Assembly (NCBI GenBank): GCA_024229395.1
Contig: JAAESM010000004.1
Span: 1-64,000, forward strand
From: Planctomycetota bacterium
GTDB lineage: Bacteria; Planctomycetota; UBA1135
Length of the DNA: 64,000 nucleotides
Direction of reading: 5' to 3'
Shown one piece after another: positions 43,460 to 51,868 of the stretch. The number at the start of each line of letters is the position of its first letter. The stretch's first letter is position 1. The translations under genes were made by a program, and so were the position numbers. Under the pieces are notes generated by a model. That model was not told the origin of the DNA, made no database searches, and worked only from the letters and a program-made list of their open reading frames with translations.

Positions 43460-44840
43460 ATCGCACGTCATCGCGGCGCCAGCCACTCCTTCGGGTGCGG
43501 CGCCGCGAGCAGTGATTCGCTTGAGCGGCGCGCATCTGCTCGCCAACGCCAACCAATATCTAAACTTCCTTTCGGCTCCGCTTGCAGCACAACGACGAGT
43601 GTTGGAGTGTGTTTTGGAGCCGTTGCCGGGCGTTCCAGTTGATGCCCATTTGTTAGTCTTTCCTGGACCACATTCTGCAACCGGTGAAGATGTCTGTGAG
43701 ATTCATATGCCTGGCTCCACGCCGTTGGTGGATGCGCAGATGCAACAGCTGTTGATAGCGGGCGCGCGCTTGGCCGAGCCTGGTGAGTTCACCCGTCGTG
43801 CCTTTTTGAACGGGCGCTTGGACTTGACCCAAGCCGAAGCCGTATTGGAGTTGGTGGAGGCACGATCGACTGCCGCGGCAGTTGCGGCCAGCCAAGTTCT
43901 CGGTGGATCACTCGGCAGTTGTATGAGTGCTTGTCGTGGCGTTTTGTTGGAAGCCCTGATGGAGTTAGAAGCTGGTTTGGATTTCGAGGAGGGTGATTCC
44001 CAAGACCTTGAGCCGGGAGCTGTCGATGATCTCTTACAACGCGCCAATGACTTATTGCAATCTGGTCTGCAGGCAGAACAACAACGCTTGTTGCGCCATG
44101 GCGGGCAGTTCCGCATTGCCTTGGTGGGGGCGGCCAATGCTGGCAAAACCACCCTGTTTAGTCGCCTGACCGATACGCCAAGTTTGATTTCCGATACCGC
44201 AGGAACTACCCGCGATCGTCGAGAGGCCACTTGGCAACCAGCGAATCTCGAACTGCCGCTGACGCTGGTCGATTATCCAGGGCTTGGTGGCCAAGCCGCC
44301 GACGCCCGTGACGCAGCTGCCCGTGAGTTGGCAGAGCTCGGTGCCACGCCGCTGGATCTGGTGTGGTTTTGCGTGGCGCCGGGAACTGCAGTAGAGGATT
44401 TGCCTGGCCGTTTGCCAGCCGCGCCAGTCGTGGTTGTCTGGACCCAGAGTGACTACCAACTCCCCATCAGCAGCGATTTGAGAACTGCGGTCAGGCAGTT
44501 GGCTGGAATAGCAGCTCCAGAAGTACAGCTTTGTTGTCCCCCTGATCGAACGGAAGTGGTGGCCGCAGAGTGTTTGGCTTCGGCCAGCAAGATGGCCCTA
44601 ACTCATGCTGAGAAAGCACTTTCCGACCATATCGCGCATGGGCGTCGGCACCAGGAGGCGCTCCAGGAGGCGCTGGAGGCAGTGGCAAGGGCGGAGCAGT
44701 GGGATCAGCTGGGTGGCCATCAGGACCTGGTCGCTGAGGACCTGAGGGCGGCTTTGGCAGCCCTCGCCTTGCTGGTCGGGGAGTTCACCCCGGAGCAGGT
44801 CTTGGATCGACTCTTTTCAGCCTTTTGCGTTGGCAAGTAG
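43446..44840 (+). CDS. mnmE: tRNA uridine-34 modification GTPase MnmE
   Basis: A 464-residue protein that with MnmG installs 5-carboxymethylaminomethyl groups on tRNA wobble uridine. The N-terminal folate-binding region begins VIAAPATPSGAAPRAVIRLSG; PGEFTRRAFLNGRLDLTQAEAV is conserved; the G domain has GAANAGKT (228-235) and DTAGTTRDRRE; and the C-terminal cysteine motif is FCVGK, near the usual FCIGK. Two motifs are odd: G3 is DYPG rather than DTAG, and G4 reads TQSD (333-336) rather than NKxD. The GTG at 43446 is my best start; it overlaps yidC. Confidence 0.9.
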   Translation: MATSRSHVIAAPATPSGAAPRAVIRLSGAHLLANANQYLNFLSAPLAAQRRVLECVLEPLPGVPVDAHLLVFPGPHSATGEDVCEIHMPGSTPLVDAQMQQLLIAGARLAEPGEFTRRAFLNGRLDLTQAEAVLELVEARSTAAAVAASQVLGGSLGSCMSACRGVLLEALMELEAGLDFEEGDSQDLEPGAVDDLLQRANDLLQSGLQAEQQRLLRHGGQFRIALVGAANAGKTTLFSRLTDTPSLISDTAGTTRDRREATWQPANLELPLTLVDYPGLGGQAADARDAAARELAELGATPLDLVWFCVAPGTAVEDLPGRLPAAPVVVVWTQSDYQLPISSDLRTAVRQLAGIAAPEVQLCCPPDRTEVVAAECLASASKMALTHAEKALSDHIAHGRRHQEALQEALEAVARAEQWDQLGGHQDLVAEDLRAALAALALLVGEFTPEQVLDRLFSAFCVGK

Positions 44841-44903
44841 ATTGACGCAAGATGTTGTGGTAAAACGGGTCACGTCCGTTGGACTCCACAACCCCTTGTT
44901 GCC

Positions 44904-45368
44904 TTGCGTTGCCCATATTGCCAAGCTGATCACGACCGCGTCATAGACTCGCGGTCCGCCGCCGATGGTTTTTCCATCCGTCGCCGGCGCGAGTGCATGG
45001 AGTGCAGTCGGCGCTTCACCACCTACGAGCGTATGGAGGAGACTCCGCTGCGTGTGGTTAAGAAAGATGGCTCGCGTGTGCCTTTCGACCGCAGTCAGAT
45101 TTTGCGCGGCATGTTGAAAGCTTGTGAAAAGCGTCCTGTATCTATGGAGGATCTCGAGAAGATCACTTCCGGGATCGAGCGACGCCTGACTGAGATGTTC
45201 GATCGCGAAGTCGGTAGCAAGTACATCGGTCAACTGGTGATGGAAGAGTTGAAGAAGCTCGACCAGGTTGCCTATGTGCGTTTCGCTTCGGTGTACCGCG
45301 AGTTCAAGGACGTCGAGCAATTCATCTTCGAACTGAAACCATTCCTCGAAAAGAAGGGTGGTGCCTAG
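44904..45368 (+). CDS. nrdR: Transcriptional repressor NrdR
   Basis: A 154-residue repressor of ribonucleotide reductase genes. Zinc ribbon MRCPYCQ...RRECMECSRRF (cysteines CX2C and CX2C), then the ATP-cone (VVKKDGSRVPFDRSQILRGML) that senses ATP/dATP. The TTG at 44904 gives the canonical RCPYC start. It is coupled by an 11-base overlap to the next, ATP-cone-containing gene. Confidence 0.95.
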   Translation: MRCPYCQADHDRVIDSRSAADGFSIRRRRECMECSRRFTTYERMEETPLRVVKKDGSRVPFDRSQILRGMLKACEKRPVSMEDLEKITSGIERRLTEMFDREVGSKYIGQLVMEELKKLDQVAYVRFASVYREFKDVEQFIFELKPFLEKKGGA

Positions 45369-47052
45369 GAAGAAGCTCAGGCGCGTCGTCAAACGCGATG
45401 GCTCGGAACAGAGCTTCGACGTATTGCGACTTACCGAAACCATCACATCCTGTTTGCAGGGCGTGGGTGAGAAGGCGGTGCTTGCGCAACAGTTCACGGA
45501 TACGGTGGTCGTGCGTGCCTCGAATGCCATCGGTCTTGTAGCAACCACCAAGTTGGCCAAGATCATCATCGATGTGTTCGAGAGTTATGATTGCGCCGCC
45601 GCCGCAGAAGCCTTCGCTTGGTATCGCCTCGAAGAGGAAGACCTAGTTGGCAACATTCGCATCCACACTCAAACCGGATGCGAAACCCAATCGCGGCCAT
45701 GGGAACGTGATCGTCTTGCGCATTCCTTGATGCGCGATCGTTACTTCGAGTCTGCAGTCGCACGCACCGTCGCTCGCAACACCGAGCGTCGTTTGATCGC
45801 CACCGGCTTGCGTCATATGACCGGTCGTTTGGTCGCAGCCCTTGCCGAGAATGAATGCCGCACGATGGGTCTACGCGGCGAACCACTGCATTCCGAGCAC
45901 CTTGGCATTGACCGACGCCAACTGCGTGCTTGGCTTGGTGGTGAATGCTTGCCAGCTGGTAGCGGCGATAGCGCTTTGCCAACCTTGGGTGCCGACGGCC
46001 AGGATGCACGTCCAGTCCTTGGTGCCGAGTTGCTCGCCCGTTTTGCTCTCGAGGAAGTGCTCACCGCACCGCAATTGGAGGCTTGGCGCGCGGGTCGTTT
46101 TGACTTGCTTGCGCTTGGAGATTGGATGCGTCCGTTGCGCTTGTGGTTACATCCGCATCAAGGCGAAAGCGAGCATGACTTTTGGCGACGCGTGGCCGAT
46201 GCGCGCATGGAATGCCATGAGGTCCAAGTCTTTCGCCCAGCTTCTGCACACAACACCGAGTTGTCGCGCAGCGCACCGCAATGGTTGCAGGCACCTGGCG
46301 TGAACTTGCGCTTGTCGACCTCCGATCCAGCATTGGCCTTGGATTGGGCCGAACAAGAATTGTGGCATTCGATGCCTGCTAAGGCTTTCTTGCAGGCTGA
46401 TTCTGATGTCGCTGCCAAACTGGTTGGCCTTGGTCACACCACTGTGCAGTGGCAACCGCCGCGACGATTCCCGGCTGCCTCTGACCTGACCGAAAATTCG
46501 GTCGAGCGCGGGGCCGTGATCAACCTCGTGCACTTAGCTGCTGCAGCTGGTGCTCTGGCGGTGGAGGAGTTCTTCGCCTTGGTCCAAGAGAGCCTGGATC
46601 TGGCTTGTGGGGCATTGGCTACACTTATTCGCCGCGCCAAGATGGCCGCGCGGCCGCGCATCACTTTGCTGCCCGCCGGCCTAGATGCCGCCCTGGAGCT
46701 TCTCTTGCCGGATTCGGCACTGCGCATGGCGCGCTCTCGCCAACTGATTCTTGCCTTGCGCGACCGCTTCGAACGTGCCGCCAAGGCTCATGAACTGCGG
46801 CTGGAACACAGCAATCCAGCACACCCGCAGGCCGTCGGCACTCGCCTGGCCGAACGCGACGGTGTGTTGGGGCCGATTGCTTATCGATGTGGCTGGCTTC
46901 CCGGCCAGTTAGATGTTGAAATGGTGTCGCTGGCCCTCGACACTGCACCCTGGTTGGAGATTCCGGCCGCCAAGTTGTACGGCAGTTCCTGGTCCGGGAA
47001 GCTGCTTCCACGCACCCCCGTCGACCAAAAGTCGAACCAAAGCGAGACCTGA
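45358..47052 (+). CDS. ATP-cone protein, NrdD-like but lacking the glycyl radical
   Basis: A 564-residue protein. Residues about 7-95 form an ATP-cone (RRVVKRDGSEQSFDVLRL...). Residues about 110-170 look like a second cone or its remnant (WERDRLAHSLMRDRYFESAVARTVARNTE). The remaining part has INLVHLAAAAGALAVEEFFALVQESLDLACGALATLIRRAK, resembling the 'NLPRLA...FF..L......A...L' strand-helix of anaerobic class III ribonucleotide reductase (NrdD). But the C-terminus ends in RTPVDQKSNQSET with no R-V-x-G-Y glycyl-radical motif or zinc cysteines. It therefore cannot be a working NrdD. It is coupled to nrdR (GTG inside it). A nucleotide-sensing partner is possible. No named family is certain. Confidence 0.6.
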   Translation: MVPRKKLRRVVKRDGSEQSFDVLRLTETITSCLQGVGEKAVLAQQFTDTVVVRASNAIGLVATTKLAKIIIDVFESYDCAAAAEAFAWYRLEEEDLVGNIRIHTQTGCETQSRPWERDRLAHSLMRDRYFESAVARTVARNTERRLIATGLRHMTGRLVAALAENECRTMGLRGEPLHSEHLGIDRRQLRAWLGGECLPAGSGDSALPTLGADGQDARPVLGAELLARFALEEVLTAPQLEAWRAGRFDLLALGDWMRPLRLWLHPHQGESEHDFWRRVADARMECHEVQVFRPASAHNTELSRSAPQWLQAPGVNLRLSTSDPALALDWAEQELWHSMPAKAFLQADSDVAAKLVGLGHTTVQWQPPRRFPAASDLTENSVERGAVINLVHLAAAAGALAVEEFFALVQESLDLACGALATLIRRAKMAARPRITLLPAGLDAALELLLPDSALRMARSRQLILALRDRFERAAKAHELRLEHSNPAHPQAVGTRLAERDGVLGPIAYRCGWLPGQLDVEMVSLALDTAPWLEIPAAKLYGSSWSGKLLPRTPVDQKSNQSET

Positions 47053-47058
47053 TCCCGC

Positions 47059-50000
47059 ATGTACCTGAAACGCATTGAACTGGAAGGATTCAAGTCCTTC
47101 GCCGATCGCACCGTCATCCCAGTGGAGCGCGGTCTTACTGGTATCGTTGGCCCTAACGGTTGTGGCAAGTCGAATGTCGTCGATGCCCTGTTATGGGTGA
47201 TGGGCGAGCGTTCGTCCAAGGCCCTTCGTGCCGACCACATGGACGACGTCATCTTCAAGGGTGCCGAAGGCCGCAAGGCTGCTCCCTATGCCATGGTCGA
47301 GGTCATCCTTGGTGACCCCGAAGGCAAGATCGTCGAAGTCGGTGGTGAGATCGCCGTCGGCCGACGCTTGTTCGCCAATGGCGATGCCGAATACTTGCTG
47401 CATGGCCGCAAGGTACGCCGCAAGGATGTGCGTGAAGTGTTGATGGACACCGGCCTTGGGGTGCAGGGCTATATGGTGTTGGCGCAAGGCAAGATTGATG
47501 CCGTTCTGGCCGCCAACCCTGATGATCGCCGCAGTGTGTTCGAAGAGGCTGCTGGCATCTCGCGCTACAAGGCGCGCAAGCACGAGACCGTGTTGAAACT
47601 GAAGCGCGTCGACCTGGACCTGTCGCGCGTTGATGATGTGCTCGAAGAAGTTTCGCGTTCGGTGCGTTCCTTGCGCTTGCAAGCTGGCAAGGCGCGGCGT
47701 TTCGTTGAGATGCGCGATCGTTATCGCGAATTGCGCGTGCGCTTGGCATTTGCCGACTCCAGTGCGTTCACCACGCGTGAAAAGGAACTGCGTGGTTCCG
47801 AGAGCGAGATCGAGAGCGTCATCAACGAGTTGCGCACCGAGCGTGACAGTGTTGCTGAGCGTTTGGCGGAGTTAGAGCGTGAAGAGTCCGTGCTGCGTGA
47901 GCGTCACGATGGCTTGCGTGCCGAATCCGGCGAAGTCAAGGAGCGCGCCGCTGGTCTGGAAGAACGCGTGCATGGTCTTGAGACTCGCGCTTCGGAAGGG
48001 GAGTCGCGCATCGAGCGTGACCGCAATCGTTTGACCTTGCTCAACAACGAGCAGCAAGATGGCGCTGAGACCGATCGCGCCCTGCAGGCTGAACACGCGG
48101 AACGTTCTGCGGCGTTGGAACAGACGCGCGTGGTTCTGGGTGAAGCCGAAGCTGCCTTCAAGGTCGCGCGCGAAGCCAAGGCGGCTCTGCGCACACGCAT
48201 GGAGGAACTGCGTCGCCTGGTGCTGAATGCGCTGCAGGAACGGACCCAGTGGAACAACAAGGTCGCCACCGCGGCCAAGCGTCGCAGTGAAGCCGAAGGT
48301 GGTCTGAAGGCGCTGGAGCGTCGTCGCCAAGAGATCGGCACGGAAGTCATGTCGGTCGGCTCCGACTGCCAAGAGTTGCACGAGCGCTTGGAACAGCTGG
48401 AAGGTGGTGTGCAGGAATCCGAGCAAGCTGCAAAGGCTGCTCAGGAAGAGGTCGAGCGCCTGCGTGATGAGCGCAAGGGCTTTTCCACCACCGCACATGA
48501 TGCGCGTCAGCGCCGTGCTTCCGCCCAAGCACGTGTTGAGGCTTTCAAGGTGGTTGATGATGAAATGCCTGGCGTGCCTGAGCATTTGCGCAAGTTCATC
48601 GAAGAACAGCGCACCGGTGTCGGTGGCTGGTTGCTCGATGACATCCAGATTGAACAGCCGTGGGACCGCTTGTTGGAGAACGTGCTCGGACGTCTGCAGC
48701 ATGCTTTCTGGCTGACCGATTCGAATGCCGCTGGTGAGTTACCGGAGGGAGTCTTTGACTTCTTCTATACCGATGCAGGCTTCTACAAGGCAGCCATAGA
48801 CATTGAAGGCGCCAAGACCTTGCGTAGCATGTTGAGCGGCAATGATGGCGCTTGCGATGCACTGTGTGAGCGCTTGGGGCAAGCTTATTGCGTCTCCACT
48901 TCGGAAGAAGCGCGCGGCTTAGCCAGCAGCCATCCGCATGCCTTGTTCATCTCCGCAGATGGCGAAGTACACGGCCGTGGTTATGCCCGACGTGGCATCC
49001 TGTCGGAAGATGCAGCCGGTATGTTGGCGCGCCGCAATGGTCGCGATCAGGCGCAGCTGGCGCTTAAGGAATCCGAGATCGAGTTCCAGCGTGCCCATGC
49101 CCTGGAGGAAGATGCCGCTGCGCACTTGGTCTCCGCCGAACAGGTCGCACATGATTGCGCTGCCGAGCTGCGCAAGGCAGTGGCCGCTCGCGAGGAAGTC
49201 GCCGAACGTCATAAAGGCGTGGCGCGTCGCGAAGCCAGTCTGCAAGAAGAAGCACGCGCGATGGAACGCGAGGCTCAGCAGCTGGCGCAAGTGGTCGAAC
49301 AGACCACCAAGGTCGAAAGTGAAGCCTCAGGGCGTCGCGATGCTGTGGAGCAGAAGCGTATCCAGGCCAACACCGAGTTGGAGAATATGCAGTCCGAAGT
49401 CGATCAGCGCGAGAAGGCTTTCGAGTCTGCTTCGCATTCCTTGCAGGAGGCGCGCGTGGCACACGGTGGGTTGGAGCAAGAGGATCGTTTGTGGCGTAAT
49501 CGCCACACCGAGCTGTTGGCGCGCACCGAAAAGCAGAATGCCGAGCGCGGTTCCTTGCAGAAGGAAGTCTCCGAGCTGGATGTGCGCTGTGTTGAGTTGC
49601 GCACCGAAGCGGAAGAAGCACGTAAGGAACGCACCGCTTTGTTGGAGCGCCGCTCAGACTTGACCGAGCGCGTCGAAGAGGCGTGGGAGCAGCTGCAACG
49701 CGCTTCGACGGCTCTGCATGGTGTGCGCGCGCGCAGCCAGGATGAATCGGGTCGCCTTGAGCAGCTGCTTGAGAAGCGTCAAGGGTTGGCTCTGGAAGTG
49801 CAGAAGGTGCAGATGCACCTCGAGGAACTCATTCGCGGCGTGATCGAGGAATTCGGTCAGCCTCTTGAGGACCTATCACGTGGCTTGGAGATCGATGCCA
49901 GTCAGCCTTTGCCAGAAGATGCCAGCGAAACCGAGTACCGCGACGAACTTCTGGGCATCAAGCGCCGTATGGAAAGTATCGGTTCGGTCAACCTTGATGC

Positions 50001-50766
50001 GGTTAAGGAGTTGGAGGAGCGTTCTGAACGTGAGGCCTTCCTGATTAGCGAGCGCGATGACCTGCTCGCCGCCAAGACGAACTTGGTTGACACTCTCGAG
50101 GAGTTGGATATCAAGTGTCGCGAGCGCTTTGTCGAAACCTTCAACCGTGTGCAAGGTCAGTTCGAACATATCTTCCGACGTCTCTTCCGCGGCGGTAAGG
50201 CTTCGATCCAACTTGAAGAGGGCGCCGATCCACTCGATGCCGGCATCGACATCAACGTACGTCCACCTGGAAAGGAACTGCGTTCGATCAACCTGCTGTC
50301 GGGTGGTGAGCGCACCCTGACTGCCTTGGCTCTGCTGCTTGCGGTGTTCCAGTCGCGCCCATCGCCCTTCTGCCTGTTGGACGAGGTTGACGCAGCTTTG
50401 GATGATGCCAACGTCGAGCGTTTCGTCGATGTGCTCAACGACTTCACCGGTACCACGCAGTTCTTGGTCGTAACCCACAACCGCATCACCATGTCGCGTT
50501 GTGAACGCCTCTTCGGTGTCACCATGCGCAAGCGCGGTGTCTCGATGGTGGTCAGCGTGGAGCTGGATCAGGTCGCAGGCGAAGGCGAAATGGACTTGTC
50601 ACAGTCTGAAGCCGTTGATCCGGTACGCGCTCGCGCCTTGCAGACGGAGAATCAGCCCACAGCCGCAATGACTACAGCCGATCGGGGTGTCATCGTGCCA
50701 GATGCGGACACCACCGAGCCGGCGGAAGCGGTGGTGGTTGAAGAAGGAATGGAAGCCGGGCAGTAA
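47059..50766 (+). CDS. smc: Chromosome segregation protein SMC
   Basis: A 1235-residue condensin subunit. Walker A GPNGCGKSN with LEGFKSFAD start, long Arg/Glu-rich coiled coils, a hinge domain at about residues 500-680, then a second coiled coil, the signature LLSGGERTLTALALLLAV and Walker B FCLLDEVDAALDD. After the ATPase head it has a 60-residue acidic tail (VVSVELDQVAGEGEMDL onward) of low complexity not typical of SMC. It begins six bases after the NrdD-like gene. Confidence 0.96.
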   Translation: MYLKRIELEGFKSFADRTVIPVERGLTGIVGPNGCGKSNVVDALLWVMGERSSKALRADHMDDVIFKGAEGRKAAPYAMVEVILGDPEGKIVEVGGEIAVGRRLFANGDAEYLLHGRKVRRKDVREVLMDTGLGVQGYMVLAQGKIDAVLAANPDDRRSVFEEAAGISRYKARKHETVLKLKRVDLDLSRVDDVLEEVSRSVRSLRLQAGKARRFVEMRDRYRELRVRLAFADSSAFTTREKELRGSESEIESVINELRTERDSVAERLAELEREESVLRERHDGLRAESGEVKERAAGLEERVHGLETRASEGESRIERDRNRLTLLNNEQQDGAETDRALQAEHAERSAALEQTRVVLGEAEAAFKVAREAKAALRTRMEELRRLVLNALQERTQWNNKVATAAKRRSEAEGGLKALERRRQEIGTEVMSVGSDCQELHERLEQLEGGVQESEQAAKAAQEEVERLRDERKGFSTTAHDARQRRASAQARVEAFKVVDDEMPGVPEHLRKFIEEQRTGVGGWLLDDIQIEQPWDRLLENVLGRLQHAFWLTDSNAAGELPEGVFDFFYTDAGFYKAAIDIEGAKTLRSMLSGNDGACDALCERLGQAYCVSTSEEARGLASSHPHALFISADGEVHGRGYARRGILSEDAAGMLARRNGRDQAQLALKESEIEFQRAHALEEDAAAHLVSAEQVAHDCAAELRKAVAAREEVAERHKGVARREASLQEEARAMEREAQQLAQVVEQTTKVESEASGRRDAVEQKRIQANTELENMQSEVDQREKAFESASHSLQEARVAHGGLEQEDRLWRNRHTELLARTEKQNAERGSLQKEVSELDVRCVELRTEAEEARKERTALLERRSDLTERVEEAWEQLQRASTALHGVRARSQDESGRLEQLLEKRQGLALEVQKVQMHLEELIRGVIEEFGQPLEDLSRGLEIDASQPLPEDASETEYRDELLGIKRRMESIGSVNLDAVKELEERSEREAFLISERDDLLAAKTNLVDTLEELDIKCRERFVETFNRVQGQFEHIFRRLFRGGKASIQLEEGADPLDAGIDINVRPPGKELRSINLLSGGERTLTALALLLAVFQSRPSPFCLLDEVDAALDDANVERFVDVLNDFTGTTQFLVVTHNRITMSRCERLFGVTMRKRGVSMVVSVELDQVAGEGEMDLSQSEAVDPVRARALQTENQPTAAMTTADRGVIVPDADTTEPAEAVVVEEGMEAGQ

Positions 50767-50780
50767 GCCGGGCTTCCATT
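50748..50780. terminator. Bidirectional hairpin at the smc/M28 junction
   Basis: Ten-base arms AATGGAAGCC and GGCTTCCATT pair around a 13-base loop that includes the smc stop codon. It lies between convergent genes and could end both; there is no long T run. Confidence 0.5.
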
Positions 50781-50801
50781 TGGAAGAGTCTCGAAGACGC
50801 C

Positions 50802-51812
50802 TTAGTTGCCTTTCGGCCCGAACTCTTTCTCGATCCGTGGCAGTGCTGCGGTGACCAAACGACCGATGCGTGCCAAGGAGTTGGCGCTGACCTTGTCCAA
50901 AGTGTCTTCCTTGGTGTGCCAGTAGGAATGGCCTGGGCCGAAGTTGAAGTCGATTAGGTCGATGGCCGGTACCATGCGTTTGCGGAAGTGCAGGTGGTCA
51001 TCGTTGATCGGGCGCTGGCCGACGAATAGGCCGCCATCACCAAGTGAAGCGGCAGTGCTTTCGAACAACTGCTTCAGGCGTGCGTCAGAACCGCTTTCCT
51101 TCAGTAGGCCGAGCTTGGCGTCGCCGACCATATCGAGCAGCACCAAGGCCTTGATGTTCTTGATCGTCTTATCTTTCTCCATGCGCTCGGCCAGATCACG
51201 GCTGCCGAAGGTGGAGTTGGTGTCGTTATCCCATAACAGCGGTGGGAACAGTTCCTCGCCATCGAACCAGCACAACACGATCGTCATGCCTTCGCGCGGA
51301 CCTTCGCCTTGTAGTTGACGGGCCAATTCCAAAAGCACCACGGTCGAACTGCCTGCATCGTTGGCGCCGACGAAGCCGGGCTTGTCAAAAGTGTCGTAGT
51401 GGCTTGCGATCCAGACCTCACCCTTCTTCGTGCCTTCACGGCGCGCCAACACATTCACGCCTTCGATTGGGCCCTTACGACGGGCGCCTTCTGGTGGGTT
51501 GACCTCAAACTTATCCAAGCTGACTTCCCAGCCCTTCAGTTCGCCGAGGATGACCTGCATCCAATCACGGGTCTTCTCCAATCCTTTGGTTCCGATGCGG
51601 CGTGGACCGATCTCTTCGCATAGATACTTCAGGTCGGCATAAGCGCGTTCCTGGCCCTTGCCGTCGCTACCCCAGACTGCGCCCTTAGGATCACCCTGGT
51701 CATTCGAGCCTTGGGCTTGGGTGCCGCCGCAGCTGGCAGCAGTGACGACCAATAGAAGCGGCAGCATGAAGGCTGCCGAAAGAAGTTGCGAAGTACGTGT
51801 GATGCGAGTCAT
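50802..51812 (-). CDS. M28 family lipoprotein, glutaminyl-cyclase/aminopeptidase-like
   Basis: A 336-residue protein with a lipoprotein signal (TAASC). The M28 zinc-site residues are visible: HYDTF, GANDAGSS, DGEEL, LDMVGDA, DDHLHFRKR and YWHTKEDT. The WDNDTNSTFGSRDLAE stretch and the other order fit bacterial glutaminyl-peptide cyclotransferase-like M28 proteins, but aminopeptidase activity cannot be excluded. A TAGAAC box lies 9 bases before the start; the gene is divergent from the OPT transporter. Confidence 0.82.
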   Translation of the reverse strand: MTRITRTSQLLSAAFMLPLLLVVTAASCGGTQAQGSNDQGDPKGAVWGSDGKGQERAYADLKYLCEEIGPRRIGTKGLEKTRDWMQVILGELKGWEVSLDKFEVNPPEGARRKGPIEGVNVLARREGTKKGEVWIASHYDTFDKPGFVGANDAGSSTVVLLELARQLQGEGPREGMTIVLCWFDGEELFPPLLWDNDTNSTFGSRDLAERMEKDKTIKNIKALVLLDMVGDAKLGLLKESGSDARLKQLFESTAASLGDGGLFVGQRPINDDHLHFRKRMVPAIDLIDFNFGPGHSYWHTKEDTLDKVSANSLARIGRLVTAALPRIEKEFGPKGN

Positions 51813-51821
51813 GACGTTGTG

Positions 51822-51827
51822 GTTCTA
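51822..51827 (-). promoter_or_regulatory. Candidate -10 box for the M28 gene
   Basis: Read leftward, TAGAAC 9 bases before the ATG at 51812, suggesting a very short leader. Confidence 0.3.
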
Positions 51828-51856
51828 CAAGGGGGACATGATACCCGTGGCGTGTC

Positions 51857-51862
51857 TACAAT
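51857..51862 (+). promoter_or_regulatory. Candidate -10 box for the OPT transporter gene
   Basis: TACAAT 6 bases before the ATG at 51869; GGGACA 18 bases upstream is a fair -35 match. Confidence 0.5.
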
Positions 51863-51868
51863 CCTCAG

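Noticed and set aside
44841-44903. NrdR box upstream of nrdR
   Set aside because: GCAAGATGTTGTGG has only slight similarity to the NrdR consensus and no paired second box.
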